Shown one piece after another: positions 1-7,315 of a stretch of DNA of 35,441 nucleotides. Every line of letters starts with the position of its first letter. The stretch's first letter is position 1. Position numbers and translations under genes: made by a program. The stretch is from Streptomyces apricus (lineage in GTDB: Bacteria; Actinomycetota; Actinomycetes; Streptomycetales; Streptomycetaceae): NCBI RefSeq assembly GCF_008369065.1, contig NZ_VDFC01000046.1:1276431-1311871 (forward strand), read 5' to 3'. The notes below the pieces were generated by a model that did no database searches, was not told the origin of the DNA, and saw only the letters and a program-made list of their open reading frames with translations.

Positions 1-740
1 GTCCAGATTCCCCCTCCCACCCACGCCACGGCGGTCCACACGCCCCGCGCGACCCAGGTGACGCCGGCCCATGTCCCGCGGGCGGCCCACGCGGCGCCGG
101 CCCACAGCGTCCGGGCCAGCCAGGCGACGGCCCCTCCGGCCGGTGCGAGCAGGGTGCGGTGGAGCCAGCCGGCCGGGGCCAGCACCGAGATCCGCCACAG
201 CCAGGCGCAGCCGGCCCCGATGCCCCGCAGCGTCCAGGCGCAGCCCGCGCCGATCCCCCGCAGCGTCCACACGATGCCGTGTCCGAGGGGCGTCAGCACC
301 CGCGCGTACAGCCACACCGCGGGGACGACGAACAGCACGTACCCGAGCCGGCCCAGCAGCCACCCCACCGGCAGGACCATGTACCGCCACAGCCCGACCC
401 ACGGCCAGACAAACACCAGCTTGGCGAGCCAGGTCAGGGTCTGCCCGATGACCGTCGCGGCGCCCCGCACCAGCCACGCGAGGGCCCGACCGACGGGCAC
501 GAACACCCACTGCAGGGCGCGGCCCAGCGGCCGCAGCAGCGTGTCCGTGAGGAACCGGCCCCCGACGACCAGCGCGTCCCAGGCCATCCGCACCGGCACG
601 ACCAGCACGAACACCACGATCCGCACCGGGATGCGGAGGGCGACGACGAGGCACCCCTCCGGTGCGGCGTCCCGCTGCCGCGCGGGAACCGCGGGGGTCG
701 TCCCGGGCGGCGCGGGCTGCGGTGCCTTCTCAAGGTCCAT
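1..740 (-). CDS. Trp-rich multi-pass membrane protein (C-terminus outside window)
   Basis: Open frame from ATG at 740 to the window edge, starting MDLEKAPQPAPPG; the C-terminus is missing. A short Pro/Ala-rich cytoplasmic-looking head is followed by hydrophobic segments rich in Trp, Val and Leu (for example VVFVLVVPVRMAWDALVV and GWLLGRLGYVLFVVPAVWLY). Later come short repeated Trp/Arg/Gly motifs such as CAWTLRGIGAG, encoded by a 33-bp imperfect tandem duplication at 208-273. It follows the hydrolase gene by 25 nt in the same direction, so the two may be co-transcribed. I do not recognise a named family. Function is unknown; a membrane location is inferred from hydrophobicity only. Confidence 0.6.
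   Translation of the reverse strand, partial: MDLEKAPQPAPPGTTPAVPARQRDAAPEGCLVVALRIPVRIVVFVLVVPVRMAWDALVVGGRFLTDTLLRPLGRALQWVFVPVGRALAWLVRGAATVIGQTLTWLAKLVFVWPWVGLWRYMVLPVGWLLGRLGYVLFVVPAVWLYARVLTPLGHGIVWTLRGIGAGCAWTLRGIGAGCAWLWRISVLAPAGWLHRTLLAPAGGAVAWLARTLWAGAAWAARGTWAGVTWVARGVWTAVAWVGGGIW
208..273 (-). repeat. Two 33-bp imperfect tandem units inside the Trp-rich gene
   Basis: Units 208-240 and 241-273 share most bases and encode two copies of a Trp-Thr-Leu-Arg-Gly-Ile-Gly-Ala-Gly-Cys-Ala type motif. The unit is 11 codons, so the frame is kept. Confidence 0.7.
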
Positions 741-765
741 ACACACCAGGACGCGTGAGCGGCCC

Positions 766-1506
766 TTACGGATGCAGCAGCAGGAGGTCGGCGAGTTCGC
801 CGGGGTGGGTGATCATGCAGTCGTGGCCGCTGCGCAGTTCGTGGACTCGGGACGGTTCGCCGTTGGGCTGGGTCGGCGGGACGGGGCGCCGGGTGACGCC
901 CGGCGGCTCGTCGCCGACGCAGAGGACGTGCGTCCTGGGGATCAGGGCCTGCGCGGGGTCGTCGAGTTCGACCGGCTGCTGGAAGCAGAGCACCGACTCG
1001 TCCGTGAGCATGGTCCTGAGCCAGGCGACGTCGTCGGGATCGGTGACGCCGAACAGGCCGTACGGCGCCGGGAGTTCCGGCAGCGGCGGAATGCGCCAGG
1101 GCTCGGCGGTGGCGGCGGCACCGTCGATCAGGGCCCGGGTGAGGGGCATGACGTCGACGGCGCTCTCCCCGTGCACCGGCACCATCGCGTCGACGTACAC
1201 CAGGCGCGCGACGCGCTTCGGGATGCGGTTCGCCACGCCGGAGACGACCATCCCCGCGTAGCTGTGCCCGACGAGCACGACGTCGTCCAGGTCCTGGTCG
1301 AGGACGAGGTCCACGACGTCGTCGATGTGAGTGGTGAGGCCGATCCGGGGGCCGAGCAGGTGGGCCTTGTCCCCGTGGCCGCTGAGGGACGGGGCGAGGA
1401 CCCGGTGACCGGCGGCGGTGAGCAGCGCGGCGACGCGGCTCCAGACCCGTCCGTCGTGCCAGGCGCCGTGGACGAGGACATAGGTGTGCTGGGTGCGAGA
1501 GGGCAT
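766..1506 (-). CDS. alpha/beta hydrolase (EstC-like esterase family)
   Basis: 246 aa, the usual size for a single-domain alpha/beta hydrolase. The oxyanion-hole motif HGAW is at residues 13-16 and the nucleophile elbow GHSYAG has Ser82. A C-terminal SGHD motif supplies the likely catalytic His; the acid residue is less clear. No signal peptide is seen, so it is probably cytosolic. The family hydrolyses esters or related bonds; the substrate cannot be read from sequence. It starts at ATG 1506 with only a weak GGAT ribosome-binding site and is followed 25 nt later by the Trp-rich membrane gene. It is native chromosome just left of the integrated element. Confidence 0.85.
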   Translation of the reverse strand: MPSRTQHTYVLVHGAWHDGRVWSRVAALLTAAGHRVLAPSLSGHGDKAHLLGPRIGLTTHIDDVVDLVLDQDLDDVVLVGHSYAGMVVSGVANRIPKRVARLVYVDAMVPVHGESAVDVMPLTRALIDGAAATAEPWRIPPLPELPAPYGLFGVTDPDDVAWLRTMLTDESVLCFQQPVELDDPAQALIPRTHVLCVGDEPPGVTRRPVPPTQPNGEPSRVHELRSGHDCMITHPGELADLLLLHP

Positions 1507-1663
1507 GGCTCATCCCGGGAGGGTGCGAGGGGTCTGCCGACCGGGGCGGTCAGCCGCGCGTACGCGCGTCCCGGTGGGCGCTGGATGTCTTCGACCCTAG
1601 GGAGCCGTCGGGTACCGCCGGGTACCCATCGCCCCACGAGCCCGAGGAGCCCGCAAAAGCCGC

Positions 1664-1696
1664 GGGACGGCAGCGCTTCCTAAGCACTGCCGTCCC
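1664..1696 (-). terminator. Stranded terminator of the native radical SAM gene
   Basis: Near-perfect hairpin with arms GGGACGGCAG and CTGCCGTCCC, extended by GCT/AGC pairing next to a TCCTA loop. It lies just beyond the stop codon (1720-1722) of the displaced native 3' end of the radical SAM gene. It therefore probably terminated that gene before the element separated them. Confidence 0.7.
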
Positions 1697-1719
1697 ACCG
1701 GATCGTCCGTCCGCCGAGG

Positions 1720-1817
1720 TCAGTGGACGTGCCCGCCCGCCACCGGTGTCTTCACGGTCAGCGGCAGCAGCTTCTTGCCGGTCGGACCGACCTGGATCTC
1801 GGTCTGCATGGCCGGGC
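1720..1817 (-). pseudogene. Displaced native 3' end of the radical SAM gene
   Basis: Read on the minus strand, this stretch encodes MQTEIQVGPTGKKLLPLTVK followed by TPVAGGHVH and a stop. The intact copy at 15360 ends with the same GPTGKKLLPLTVK motif and a GGHTH ending. The fragment has no start of its own and sits beside the integrase, as expected for the 3' part of a target gene cut off by insertion. Joining it to the chromosomal part beyond 15466 gives CFDCGVCPAMQTEIQVG, a smooth protein reading through the core. It is a relic, not a functional gene. Confidence 0.85.
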
Positions 1818-1840
1818 GTATGGACACACTCCGAAAACCA
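1795..1840. other. attL of the serine-integrase element (core CGGGC at 1813-1817)
   Basis: Left junction. Bases up to the core continue the native radical SAM tail; bases after it do not. The same CGGGC occurs at the right junction (15462-15466). Just inside the element is GACACA (1823-1828), the inverted partner of TGTGTC at the other end. In the rebuilt attP, 16 nt separate these arms and the central pair is GG within the core. The exact cut site is inferred. Confidence 0.65.
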
Positions 1841-1857
1841 GCTCTACCGTCGTAGGC

Positions 1858-3471
1858 ATGAGGACACGTACGCGCAGGCGCACCGCAGCCGAGCAGAAGC
1901 AGTACTCCGTCGAGGCCGAGTGGACCAAGGCGGATCTCGCACTCTTGAAAGAGCTGAAGCGGGCGGAAGCGCTACTGCCCGAAGACGCCCCGCGGGCTCT
2001 CTTATCGGTCCGCCTGTCAGTACTGACGGACGACACCACATCGCCGGCACGGCAGGAGTTGGACCTCCGCATCCTGGCGAGGGAACGAGGGTGCCGAGTC
2101 GTCGGCGTCGCGTCGGACCTGAACGTCTCAGCAACGAAGGTTCCGCCATGGAAGAGGAAGGAGCTCGGGGACTGGCTGAACAACCGCTCCCCCGAGTTCG
2201 ACGAGCTCCTGTTCTGGAAGCTCGACCGCTTCGTGCGCAGGCTCTCCGACCTCTCGACGATGATCGAGTGGAGCCTGAAGCGCGGTAAGAACCTCGTCTC
2301 GAAGAACGACAGCCTTGATCTCACGACCACGGCGGGGAAGATCATGGTCACGATCATCGGCGGCATCGCCGAGATCGAGGCGGCCAACACCTCCACCCGG
2401 GTCATGAGTCTCTGGGACTACGCGAAGTCTCAAGAAGATTGGATCATCGGCAAACCTGCATTCGGCTACGTCACGGATGAGGACGACACGGGGAAGCTCG
2501 TCCTCGTCATCGATCCCGAAGCGCACAAGGCACTGCACTGGGCCCGACGCATGGCGATCCGAGGACACTCCGCCCGGTTCATGGTGCGCTGCCTGAAACG
2601 GTCCGGCCTCATGAGTCAGGGGCTCACCGTCTCGACACTCCTCCGTAGGCTCAGGAACCCCGCGCTCCTCGGCTACCGAGTGGAAGAGGACAAGCAGGGA
2701 GGGCAACGGCGTTCGAAGACGATCCTCGGCAAGGACGGCAGGCCGATCATGGTCGCTCCCCCGATCTTCACCGAGGAGGAGTTCGAGACGCTCGGCGCCG
2801 CTCTCGACCGGCGCAAGAAGAACCAGCCCCCGCGTCGAGTCGGCGGAGCGACTCAGTTCCTCGGCGTCCTTCTGTGCGCCGACTGCAAGACGAACATGAC
2901 CGTGCAGATCACGAACAACAAGTTCGGGAACTACCAGTACCTACGGTGCCGCAGTTGCAAGAGCGGCGGACTCGGCGCCCCGAACCCCCAGCAGGTCTAC
3001 GAGCGGCTCGTCGAGGATGCGCTCAGGGTCCTCGGGGACTTCCCCGTACAGGTGCGCCAGTACGCGGAGGGTGCCGAGGTACGACGGGAGATCAAGCGTC
3101 TTCAGGAGTCCATCGCCCTCTACATGAAGGAGCTGGAACCCGGAGGCCGGTACACCAAGACCAGGTTCACGAAGGAGCAGGCGGAGGCGACGCTCGACAA
3201 GCTCATCGAGGAGCTGGAAGCCATCGATCCCGACACCGCCCAGGACCGATGGGTCAACGTCCACGGCGGGAAGACCTTCCGCGAGCACTGGCACGAGGGT
3301 GGGATGGAAGCCATGGCCGCGGACCTGTACCGAGTCGGCATCCGATGCGAGGTCACCCGCACGAAGGTGCCGGGAGTACGAGCCCCGAAGGTACGCCTGC
3401 GGCTGCTGATCCCGAAGGACGTACGCGAGCGGCTCGTGATCCGAGAGGACGATTTCGCGCAAGCGCTCTGA
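1858..3471 (+). CDS. int: Large serine recombinase (site-specific integrase)
   Basis: 537 aa from ATG 1858. The open frame also runs back to 1723, but that part lies across attL and antisense to the stranded host tail, so a start inside the element is chosen; no strong ribosome-binding site is visible. The N-terminal resolvase domain (about 45-200) contains SVRLSVLTDDTTSPARQ with likely nucleophile Ser54, and the FWKLDRFVRRLSDL helix. It is followed by the recombinase domain (GKPAFGYV... ILGKDGRPIM) and a zinc ribbon with two CxxC pairs (CADC, CRSC). A charged coiled-coil-like segment (EVRREIKRLQESI) completes the large-serine-recombinase plan. It catalyses attP x attB integration without homology; excision needs a directionality factor not identified here. 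It lies next to attL, the usual position. Confidence 0.95.
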   Translation: MRTRTRRRTAAEQKQYSVEAEWTKADLALLKELKRAEALLPEDAPRALLSVRLSVLTDDTTSPARQELDLRILARERGCRVVGVASDLNVSATKVPPWKRKELGDWLNNRSPEFDELLFWKLDRFVRRLSDLSTMIEWSLKRGKNLVSKNDSLDLTTTAGKIMVTIIGGIAEIEAANTSTRVMSLWDYAKSQEDWIIGKPAFGYVTDEDDTGKLVLVIDPEAHKALHWARRMAIRGHSARFMVRCLKRSGLMSQGLTVSTLLRRLRNPALLGYRVEEDKQGGQRRSKTILGKDGRPIMVAPPIFTEEEFETLGAALDRRKKNQPPRRVGGATQFLGVLLCADCKTNMTVQITNNKFGNYQYLRCRSCKSGGLGAPNPQQVYERLVEDALRVLGDFPVQVRQYAEGAEVRREIKRLQESIALYMKELEPGGRYTKTRFTKEQAEATLDKLIEELEAIDPDTAQDRWVNVHGGKTFREHWHEGGMEAMAADLYRVGIRCEVTRTKVPGVRAPKVRLRLLIPKDVRERLVIREDDFAQAL

Positions 3472-3487
3472 CGCCGGCCGCGCGTGA

Positions 3488-3528
3488 ACGCAGCTGCCTC
3501 CATGACGAGTAGACGGAGGCGGCTGCGT
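3488..3528. terminator. Hairpin between convergent int and rep operons
   Basis: Arms ACGCAGCTGCCTCC and GGAGGCGGCTGCGT pair with one G-T type mismatch around a 13-nt loop. It sits 17 nt after the int stop and just past the end of the small acidic ORF on the other strand, so it can serve as a bidirectional terminator. Confidence 0.7.
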
Positions 3529-3531
3529 ATG

Positions 3532-3657
3532 TCATCCGAACCACGCCGCAGCGTCGAACGGCTCCTCCGTACCGTCTTCATCCACGATCACGATCTCACT
3601 TTCGATCAAGCTCGGGGCATCGTCGTCCTTCGTCTCACGCTCGGGCAGAGGAGTCAT
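3532..3657 (-). CDS. 41-aa acidic protein overlapping the end of rep
   Basis: ATG at 3657 lies inside the last codons of rep in another frame (23-nt overlap with the rep stop at 3635-3637) and is preceded by a GGGGGCGGAG purine run suited to ribosome binding. The product starts MTPLPERETKDDDAPSLIES and ends with PFDAAAWFG; it is strongly acidic with no Cys and no membrane segment. The position directly after rep is where pSAM2 carries xis, but this peptide does not look like a helix-turn-helix excisionase. It could be a Rep or integrase accessory factor; that is inference. It looks translationally coupled to rep. Confidence 0.55.
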   Translation of the reverse strand: MTPLPERETKDDDAPSLIESEIVIVDEDGTEEPFDAAAWFG

Positions 3658-4945
3658 CGACTCCGCCCCCTTCACGCCTCGCTTCTGTGCCGAACTGCCG
3701 GGACACTGCCAGGTCGTCGGCCACCCCGGCCGCGATCAGAGCGGCCCCGAGGGTGTGGCCGGAGCCGACGTAGCGCCAGTAGGCAGCAGTGACCGTGCCG
3801 GGCAAGGCTTCATGACCTATGTGTTCGGCTCGATCGGCGCGTAGGGCCCGGTAGGTCGTCGAGTAGGCGCGGGACTTGGTCAAGATGTGACCGCGGTAGC
3901 CGAGGGTGTGTGCCCAGGTCCGTAAATGGAGAGGCTCGAACTCGGGCAGGCCGCCGAGATGCCAGCACGTATGCATGAGCCGCCGAACGTGACTGGATAC
4001 GCGAGCGGCCCTGACGTCGTCCCGACTTGTGAGCCGGTAGTCCGTGCCGGCGCCTGTCTCGCTCGCTCCCTTGGTGACGTATTTGGCGACGTAGGCAGCC
4101 ACTGCGTCGTCATCCGGTCCGGGACCGTCGGCGCGTAGCGGTCGAGCGTCGACCTGGGCACCCCAACGCAGTGCGAGTTCCCCGACGGCCGGGCTGTAGC
4201 GAGTGCGGACCACGACCCGACTCGCGGAGACGCGCACCGCATCGGTCAGTCGGGCGACTGTGCCCCAGACCGGAGGTTCGTCGGTCGGTCCGTCCGGGCC
4301 GTCGAGGCGGACGACGGCATGTACGTGGACGGCTCCACGCTTCTGGTACTCGGCGACGCGAGCGAAGGACAGCCAGGCGTGCTCGGCGAAGCGGGACTGC
4401 ACGAGGCCCGCAGAAGACGCGAGGTGTCGGCGTACGCCGATGACGAAGCGGTCCCACAGCATGCCCACGTGCGCATGCCAGAGCACGTGAGCTGTGTAGT
4501 CGTAGCAGTCGGGGCAGAGAGGTCGGCCGACGAGGGAAGCGTCCGCGCCATGGACTGCGCCACAGCCGAGCGGACGACCGTGCTCGCAGCTACCGCGGTC
4601 CCGCCGAGGGTGGCAGCGATCGTCTCCGGCACGGTGGACGGGACCGAAGGACGGTGCTGTCAGCGTGACGAAGAGTCGGGGTCGATGGCGAACCGCGTCG
4701 GGAACGTTCTTGCCGCCGATCAGACCCGCGCGGACGAGGTGGAAGGTGTCGCCCGCGTGGAGGCGGGAGCACGGGGCGCAGACGGTGGCGCGTCTGTTGC
4801 GGCAGCGGACGGAGAGCCGCTCCCCCGGCTCGTCGCGGGTGTCGTAGTGGCGCAGGATCTCGCCGGTCGCGCCGTTCAGGGTGGTGGTCGAGCCGGAGAG
4901 ATGGACGGGGTGGGCGCAGCCGCCCGTGGCCGTGATCTGTTCCAT
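3635..4945 (-). CDS. Rolling-circle replication initiator (RepSA-like)
   Basis: 436 aa as given from ATG 4945. It carries family marks of the pSAM2-type initiator: Cys-rich CRNRRATVCAPC, RPRLFVTLTAPSFGPVH, the metal-binding HUH-like RGAVHVHAVVRLDG, and AAYVAKYVTKGAS with the tyrosines expected of the nicking site. The role is to nick the element's origin and start rolling-circle replication of the excised circle. The coding frame continues upstream of 4945 without a stop (ADRRAALDRAARL, then LPEVDRDAIRIAQDP) to about 5140. That stretch looks like real Rep N-terminus but contains no ATG, GTG or TTG. So either 4945 gives a shortened protein, the start codon is damaged (ATC at 5072-5074 follows GGAAGG at good spacing), or translation shifts frame from ATG 5136. 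Confidence 0.88.
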   Translation of the reverse strand: MEQITATGGCAHPVHLSGSTTTLNGATGEILRHYDTRDEPGERLSVRCRNRRATVCAPCSRLHAGDTFHLVRAGLIGGKNVPDAVRHRPRLFVTLTAPSFGPVHRAGDDRCHPRRDRGSCEHGRPLGCGAVHGADASLVGRPLCPDCYDYTAHVLWHAHVGMLWDRFVIGVRRHLASSAGLVQSRFAEHAWLSFARVAEYQKRGAVHVHAVVRLDGPDGPTDEPPVWGTVARLTDAVRVSASRVVVRTRYSPAVGELALRWGAQVDARPLRADGPGPDDDAVAAYVAKYVTKGASETGAGTDYRLTSRDDVRAARVSSHVRRLMHTCWHLGGLPEFEPLHLRTWAHTLGYRGHILTKSRAYSTTYRALRADRAEHIGHEALPGTVTAAYWRYVGSGHTLGAALIAAGVADDLAVSRQFGTEARREGGGVDDSSARA

Positions 4946-5179
4946 CCAGCGCGCGAACTGGGGATCTTGGGCGATGCGGATTGCGTCGCGGTCGACTTCA
5001 GGTAGCTGACACAGGCGCGCCGCGCGGTCGAGGGCGGCGCGCCTGTCAGCCGAGGCGTTCTCGGGTGTGATGGTGGTGACCTTCCGGGGTGGGCCGCCGA
5101 AGCGGCACGGGTAGTGGTGGGTGGCGCGCAGTCGCTCATGTGGATCACTCCTATGGGTGGTCGGGTGGGAAGCAGGGAT

Positions 5180-5293
5180 TCAGCGGATGGTCCCGGTGCC
5201 CCGGCAGACGCGGCAACGGCGCAGTCGTCCGGTCCAGGTCCTGCGGGCCCCGTCCCCCTTGCAGTGGGGGCACCTCACGCGAGGCATAGGCAT
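5180..5293 (-). CDS. 37-aa CxxC mini-protein (zinc-ribbon-like)
   Basis: Starts at ATG 5293, with AAAGGA nine bases upstream. The product contains CPHCKGDGA and CRVCRGTGTIR, two CxxC pairs each followed by a Gly-rich turn as in DnaJ-type zinc motifs, and is basic (RRTWTGRLRR). The longer upstream open frame is low-complexity Ser/Pro/Ala and is rejected. It sits between rep and the small membrane gene, a position where actinomycete conjugative elements commonly keep tiny Cys-rich ORFs. Nucleic-acid binding or a transfer/replication accessory role is plausible but not shown. Confidence 0.65.
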   Translation of the reverse strand: MPMPRVRCPHCKGDGARRTWTGRLRRCRVCRGTGTIR

Positions 5294-5312
5294 GGCGGTG
5301 GGTCCTTTCTGC

Positions 5313-5510
5313 TCAGGTGTGGGAGAAGCCGCTGATGACCCAGGTGACGAGGCCGTGGACGGTGAAGACCACGGGGGTCTGGCCGAGATAGACGCCGAAG
5401 AGGCCGACGCAGACCGCTTCCCAGGCGCGGACGTCACGGGAGCGGACGAGGAGAACGGTGATGATCCCGAAGATCACCGCGAACGTGAACGCTGTTCCTT
5501 CGCTGATCAC
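5313..5510 (-). CDS. 65-aa membrane protein (Spd-like, coupled to FtsK/Tra)
   Basis: GTG start at 5510 overlaps the FtsK-type gene's TGA as GTGA, preceded by GGAAGGAG at ideal spacing, so translation is almost certainly coupled. Two hydrophobic stretches (TFAVIFGIITVLLV and AVCVGLFGVYLG) flank a short charged loop; a third weak one (VHGLVTWVISGF) ends the protein. Small membrane proteins directly after the DNA translocase are typical of the spread (Spd) genes of Streptomyces conjugative elements, which act in intramycelial plasmid spread. The assignment rests on size, topology and position, not on a recognised motif. Confidence 0.75.
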   Translation of the reverse strand: MISEGTAFTFAVIFGIITVLLVRSRDVRAWEAVCVGLFGVYLGQTPVVFTVHGLVTWVISGFSHT

Positions 5511-6814
5511 TTGTCGTCTCCTTCCAGGGCCACGAGGGCGCGGCGGATGGCGGGCATGTCCGGGGCGAGCGCGGAGTGCCGCTGTGCCGCCGCGATGGCC
5601 TCTTCGGTGGTCGTCAGGTGCGAGCGGGCACGGCTCCAACCGCCGTCCGGCCCGGTGCACACGGCCACGCCCCGTTCCTGGGCGGTGATCGACTGAGCGA
5701 CGGTCACCGCGTCCTTGTTGAGGTCGCCCAAGGTCATCTCTGCCGTACCGGGGTCGTTGACCCGGTGGCAGATCCGGCCGCCGAGCTGGGCACGCAGTGC
5801 GGTGACGCCGGGTCCGAGGTCGGAGCCGACCCGTTGGCCGGCGACGACCAGGTGCAGGCCGAGCGCGGCGCCGAGCTGGGCCAGGCGCAGGAGGAGGACG
5901 GAGCACTGTTCGGCTTCTGCTCTGCTCTCGCGGGTGCCGTCCGACAGGTACAGTTCCGCGATCTCGTCGACGATCACGACGACCGGTACCGGCCGCAGCT
6001 TGTCGGGGAGCTCCCAGATGGAGCGTGCTGCCGCTATACGGCACTCGTTCATACGGTCCTGCATGTCGACGACGAGCGCGGTCAGGATCGCGACCGCTTC
6101 GCGTCGGCACGTCGCCAGTGCACTCAGCCGGTTGGCGAACAGACCCAGTTCCATGCCGCCCTTGCAGTCGATACCGACCAGGGCGACGGGTTGCGGGGCG
6201 AGCTGGGTGATGAGCCGGGCCAGCAGGGTGGACTTGCCGGAGCGAGTGGCGCCCGCGATGAGCCAGTGCGGGATGAGCCGTAGATCCATCACCCACGCGC
6301 CGCCGCTCTCCAGTGCGCCGATGAGCGCGGACAGCAGCGCGGCGGGAGCCGTTGCCAGGCCGGGCCGCAGGAGCGGATCGGTGGCCGTTGCCGTCAGCAG
6401 TACGAGCCCGCGTTCCGGCGAGGTGACGCGCACGGCGTGCACCTTCCACGCGTGGACGAAGGCGTCCGCCGCCTTCAGGTACGTCGCCGGGGTCTGGCCC
6501 GCGTGCAGGCGCGCCACCACGGTCAGACCCAGGCGGGTAGGGCGCGGGAAGGAGATCCGCGGAGCCACCGGCCGCAGCGGATCACCCTTGACCACCAGGT
6601 CCCCGAGCAGCCCGCGCGGCGGACGACGGGAGACGGAGAGGTCGTTGAGCATGGCGACCTTGCGCCAGGTGAACAGCACCCGGCACGTGGTGGCCGGGTA
6701 GCCGGTGAGGTACCAGTGCCAGGCCGGACAATGCCGGCGCAGCAGGTCACCGCCGCCGAGCACCCAGGCCAGCACGATGAGCCCGAGAGCAAGCGTGATC
6801 AAAGCGCTCATCAC
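5507..6814 (-). CDS. FtsK/SpoIIIE-like DNA translocase (TraSA-type transfer protein)
   Basis: 435 aa. An N-terminal hydrophobic segment (ITLALGLIVLAWVLGGG) is followed by a middle region and an FtsK ATPase domain. Walker A is GATRSGKST (residues 188-196) and Walker B is VVVIVDEIAE (about 278-287). The family forms membrane-anchored hexamers that pump double-stranded DNA. In Streptomyces elements this one protein is enough for conjugation, so it is the likely transfer motor. The start is GTG 6814 or the adjacent ATG, overlapping the stop of the upstream 113-aa gene; the downstream 65-aa gene overlaps its stop. It is about FtsK-plasmid size, much shorter than chromosomal FtsK. Confidence 0.92.
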   Translation of the reverse strand: MMSALITLALGLIVLAWVLGGGDLLRRHCPAWHWYLTGYPATTCRVLFTWRKVAMLNDLSVSRRPPRGLLGDLVVKGDPLRPVAPRISFPRPTRLGLTVVARLHAGQTPATYLKAADAFVHAWKVHAVRVTSPERGLVLLTATATDPLLRPGLATAPAALLSALIGALESGGAWVMDLRLIPHWLIAGATRSGKSTLLARLITQLAPQPVALVGIDCKGGMELGLFANRLSALATCRREAVAILTALVVDMQDRMNECRIAAARSIWELPDKLRPVPVVVIVDEIAELYLSDGTRESRAEAEQCSVLLLRLAQLGAALGLHLVVAGQRVGSDLGPGVTALRAQLGGRICHRVNDPGTAEMTLGDLNKDAVTVAQSITAQERGVAVCTGPDGGWSRARSHLTTTEEAIAAAQRHSALAPDMPAIRRALVALEGDDK

Positions 6815-7152
6815 GCACCACCGGTCTTTAACGCCGTGCCCTGTACGGGCGTGATGGCGTCCGCACGGAAGCTGATCCCGTGCCGGTCGCCCATAGCCCA
6901 GGCGAACGCCACCAGTCCGGTGACCCTGAGGATCTGTCCCTCCTCGATGCCTTTCGGTTCACCGCTCACCGCGATCTCGATCACGGAAATACGTCGCCGG
7001 TCCTGGCGCACCGTGACGGCCACGGTGTAGATCGTCTGACCGTCGCGGTCCTTCTTCACCTCCTGTGTCTCGGGGTTGCTGATCTTCGCTTCGGGCGCAA
7101 TGGCGCACCGCAGTACGCCAAGTCGCGCCGTGTCCACGGGAATGGACTGCAT
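6811..7152 (-). CDS. Conserved AICE protein upstream of the translocase gene
   Basis: 113 aa from ATG 7152, preceded by GGAGG with a 7-nt gap; the longer start at 7188 has no such site. The product begins MQSIPVDTARLGVLRC and includes EVKKDRDGQTIYTVAVTV and EGQILRVTGLVAFAW. This looks like a compact beta-rich, OB-like fold, but I cannot prove that. The same kind of protein commonly stands just before the FtsK-type transfer gene in Streptomyces integrative elements, and here the two overlap at GTGATG. It may regulate or assist replication or transfer; no biochemical role is known to me. It is the first gene of the leftward tra-spd-rep run and diverges from the GntR gene. Confidence 0.78.
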   Translation of the reverse strand: MQSIPVDTARLGVLRCAIAPEAKISNPETQEVKKDRDGQTIYTVAVTVRQDRRRISVIEIAVSGEPKGIEEGQILRVTGLVAFAWAMGDRHGISFRADAITPVQGTALKTGGA

Positions 7153-7189
7153 TGCATGGCCTCCCTGGCCAGTCAGGACGCCTGACATA

Positions 7190-7315
7190 TTCAGACGTCA
7201 CTTGTCCTTACGAGTGATGACTATGGAGTGCTGTACGGCGAGGGTGCAACTACTTATGCTGACGAGTGATGTCGCGCGTGCGACGTGCCTACGACCTCAA
7301 CCCGAAGGTGCTGAG
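7190..7315. promoter_or_regulatory. Divergent promoter/operator region of the GntR repressor
   Basis: This spacer separates the leftward transfer/rep run from the rightward GntR gene. ACGAGTGATG occurs twice in direct orientation (7210-7219 and 7262-7271, 52 bp apart). Near the first copy TCACT and AGTGA form an inverted pair, and TGAC...GTCA lies just before. Repeated half-sites between a GntR gene and the genes it would control suggest KorSA-like autoregulation. The GntR start has a GAAGG site before ATG 7316. Confidence 0.55.

Noticed and set aside
58..1683. 541-aa open frame on the plus strand
   Set aside because: Antisense to the Trp-rich gene and the hydrolase, low-complexity Arg/Pro/Ala composition typical of GC-rich shadow frames.
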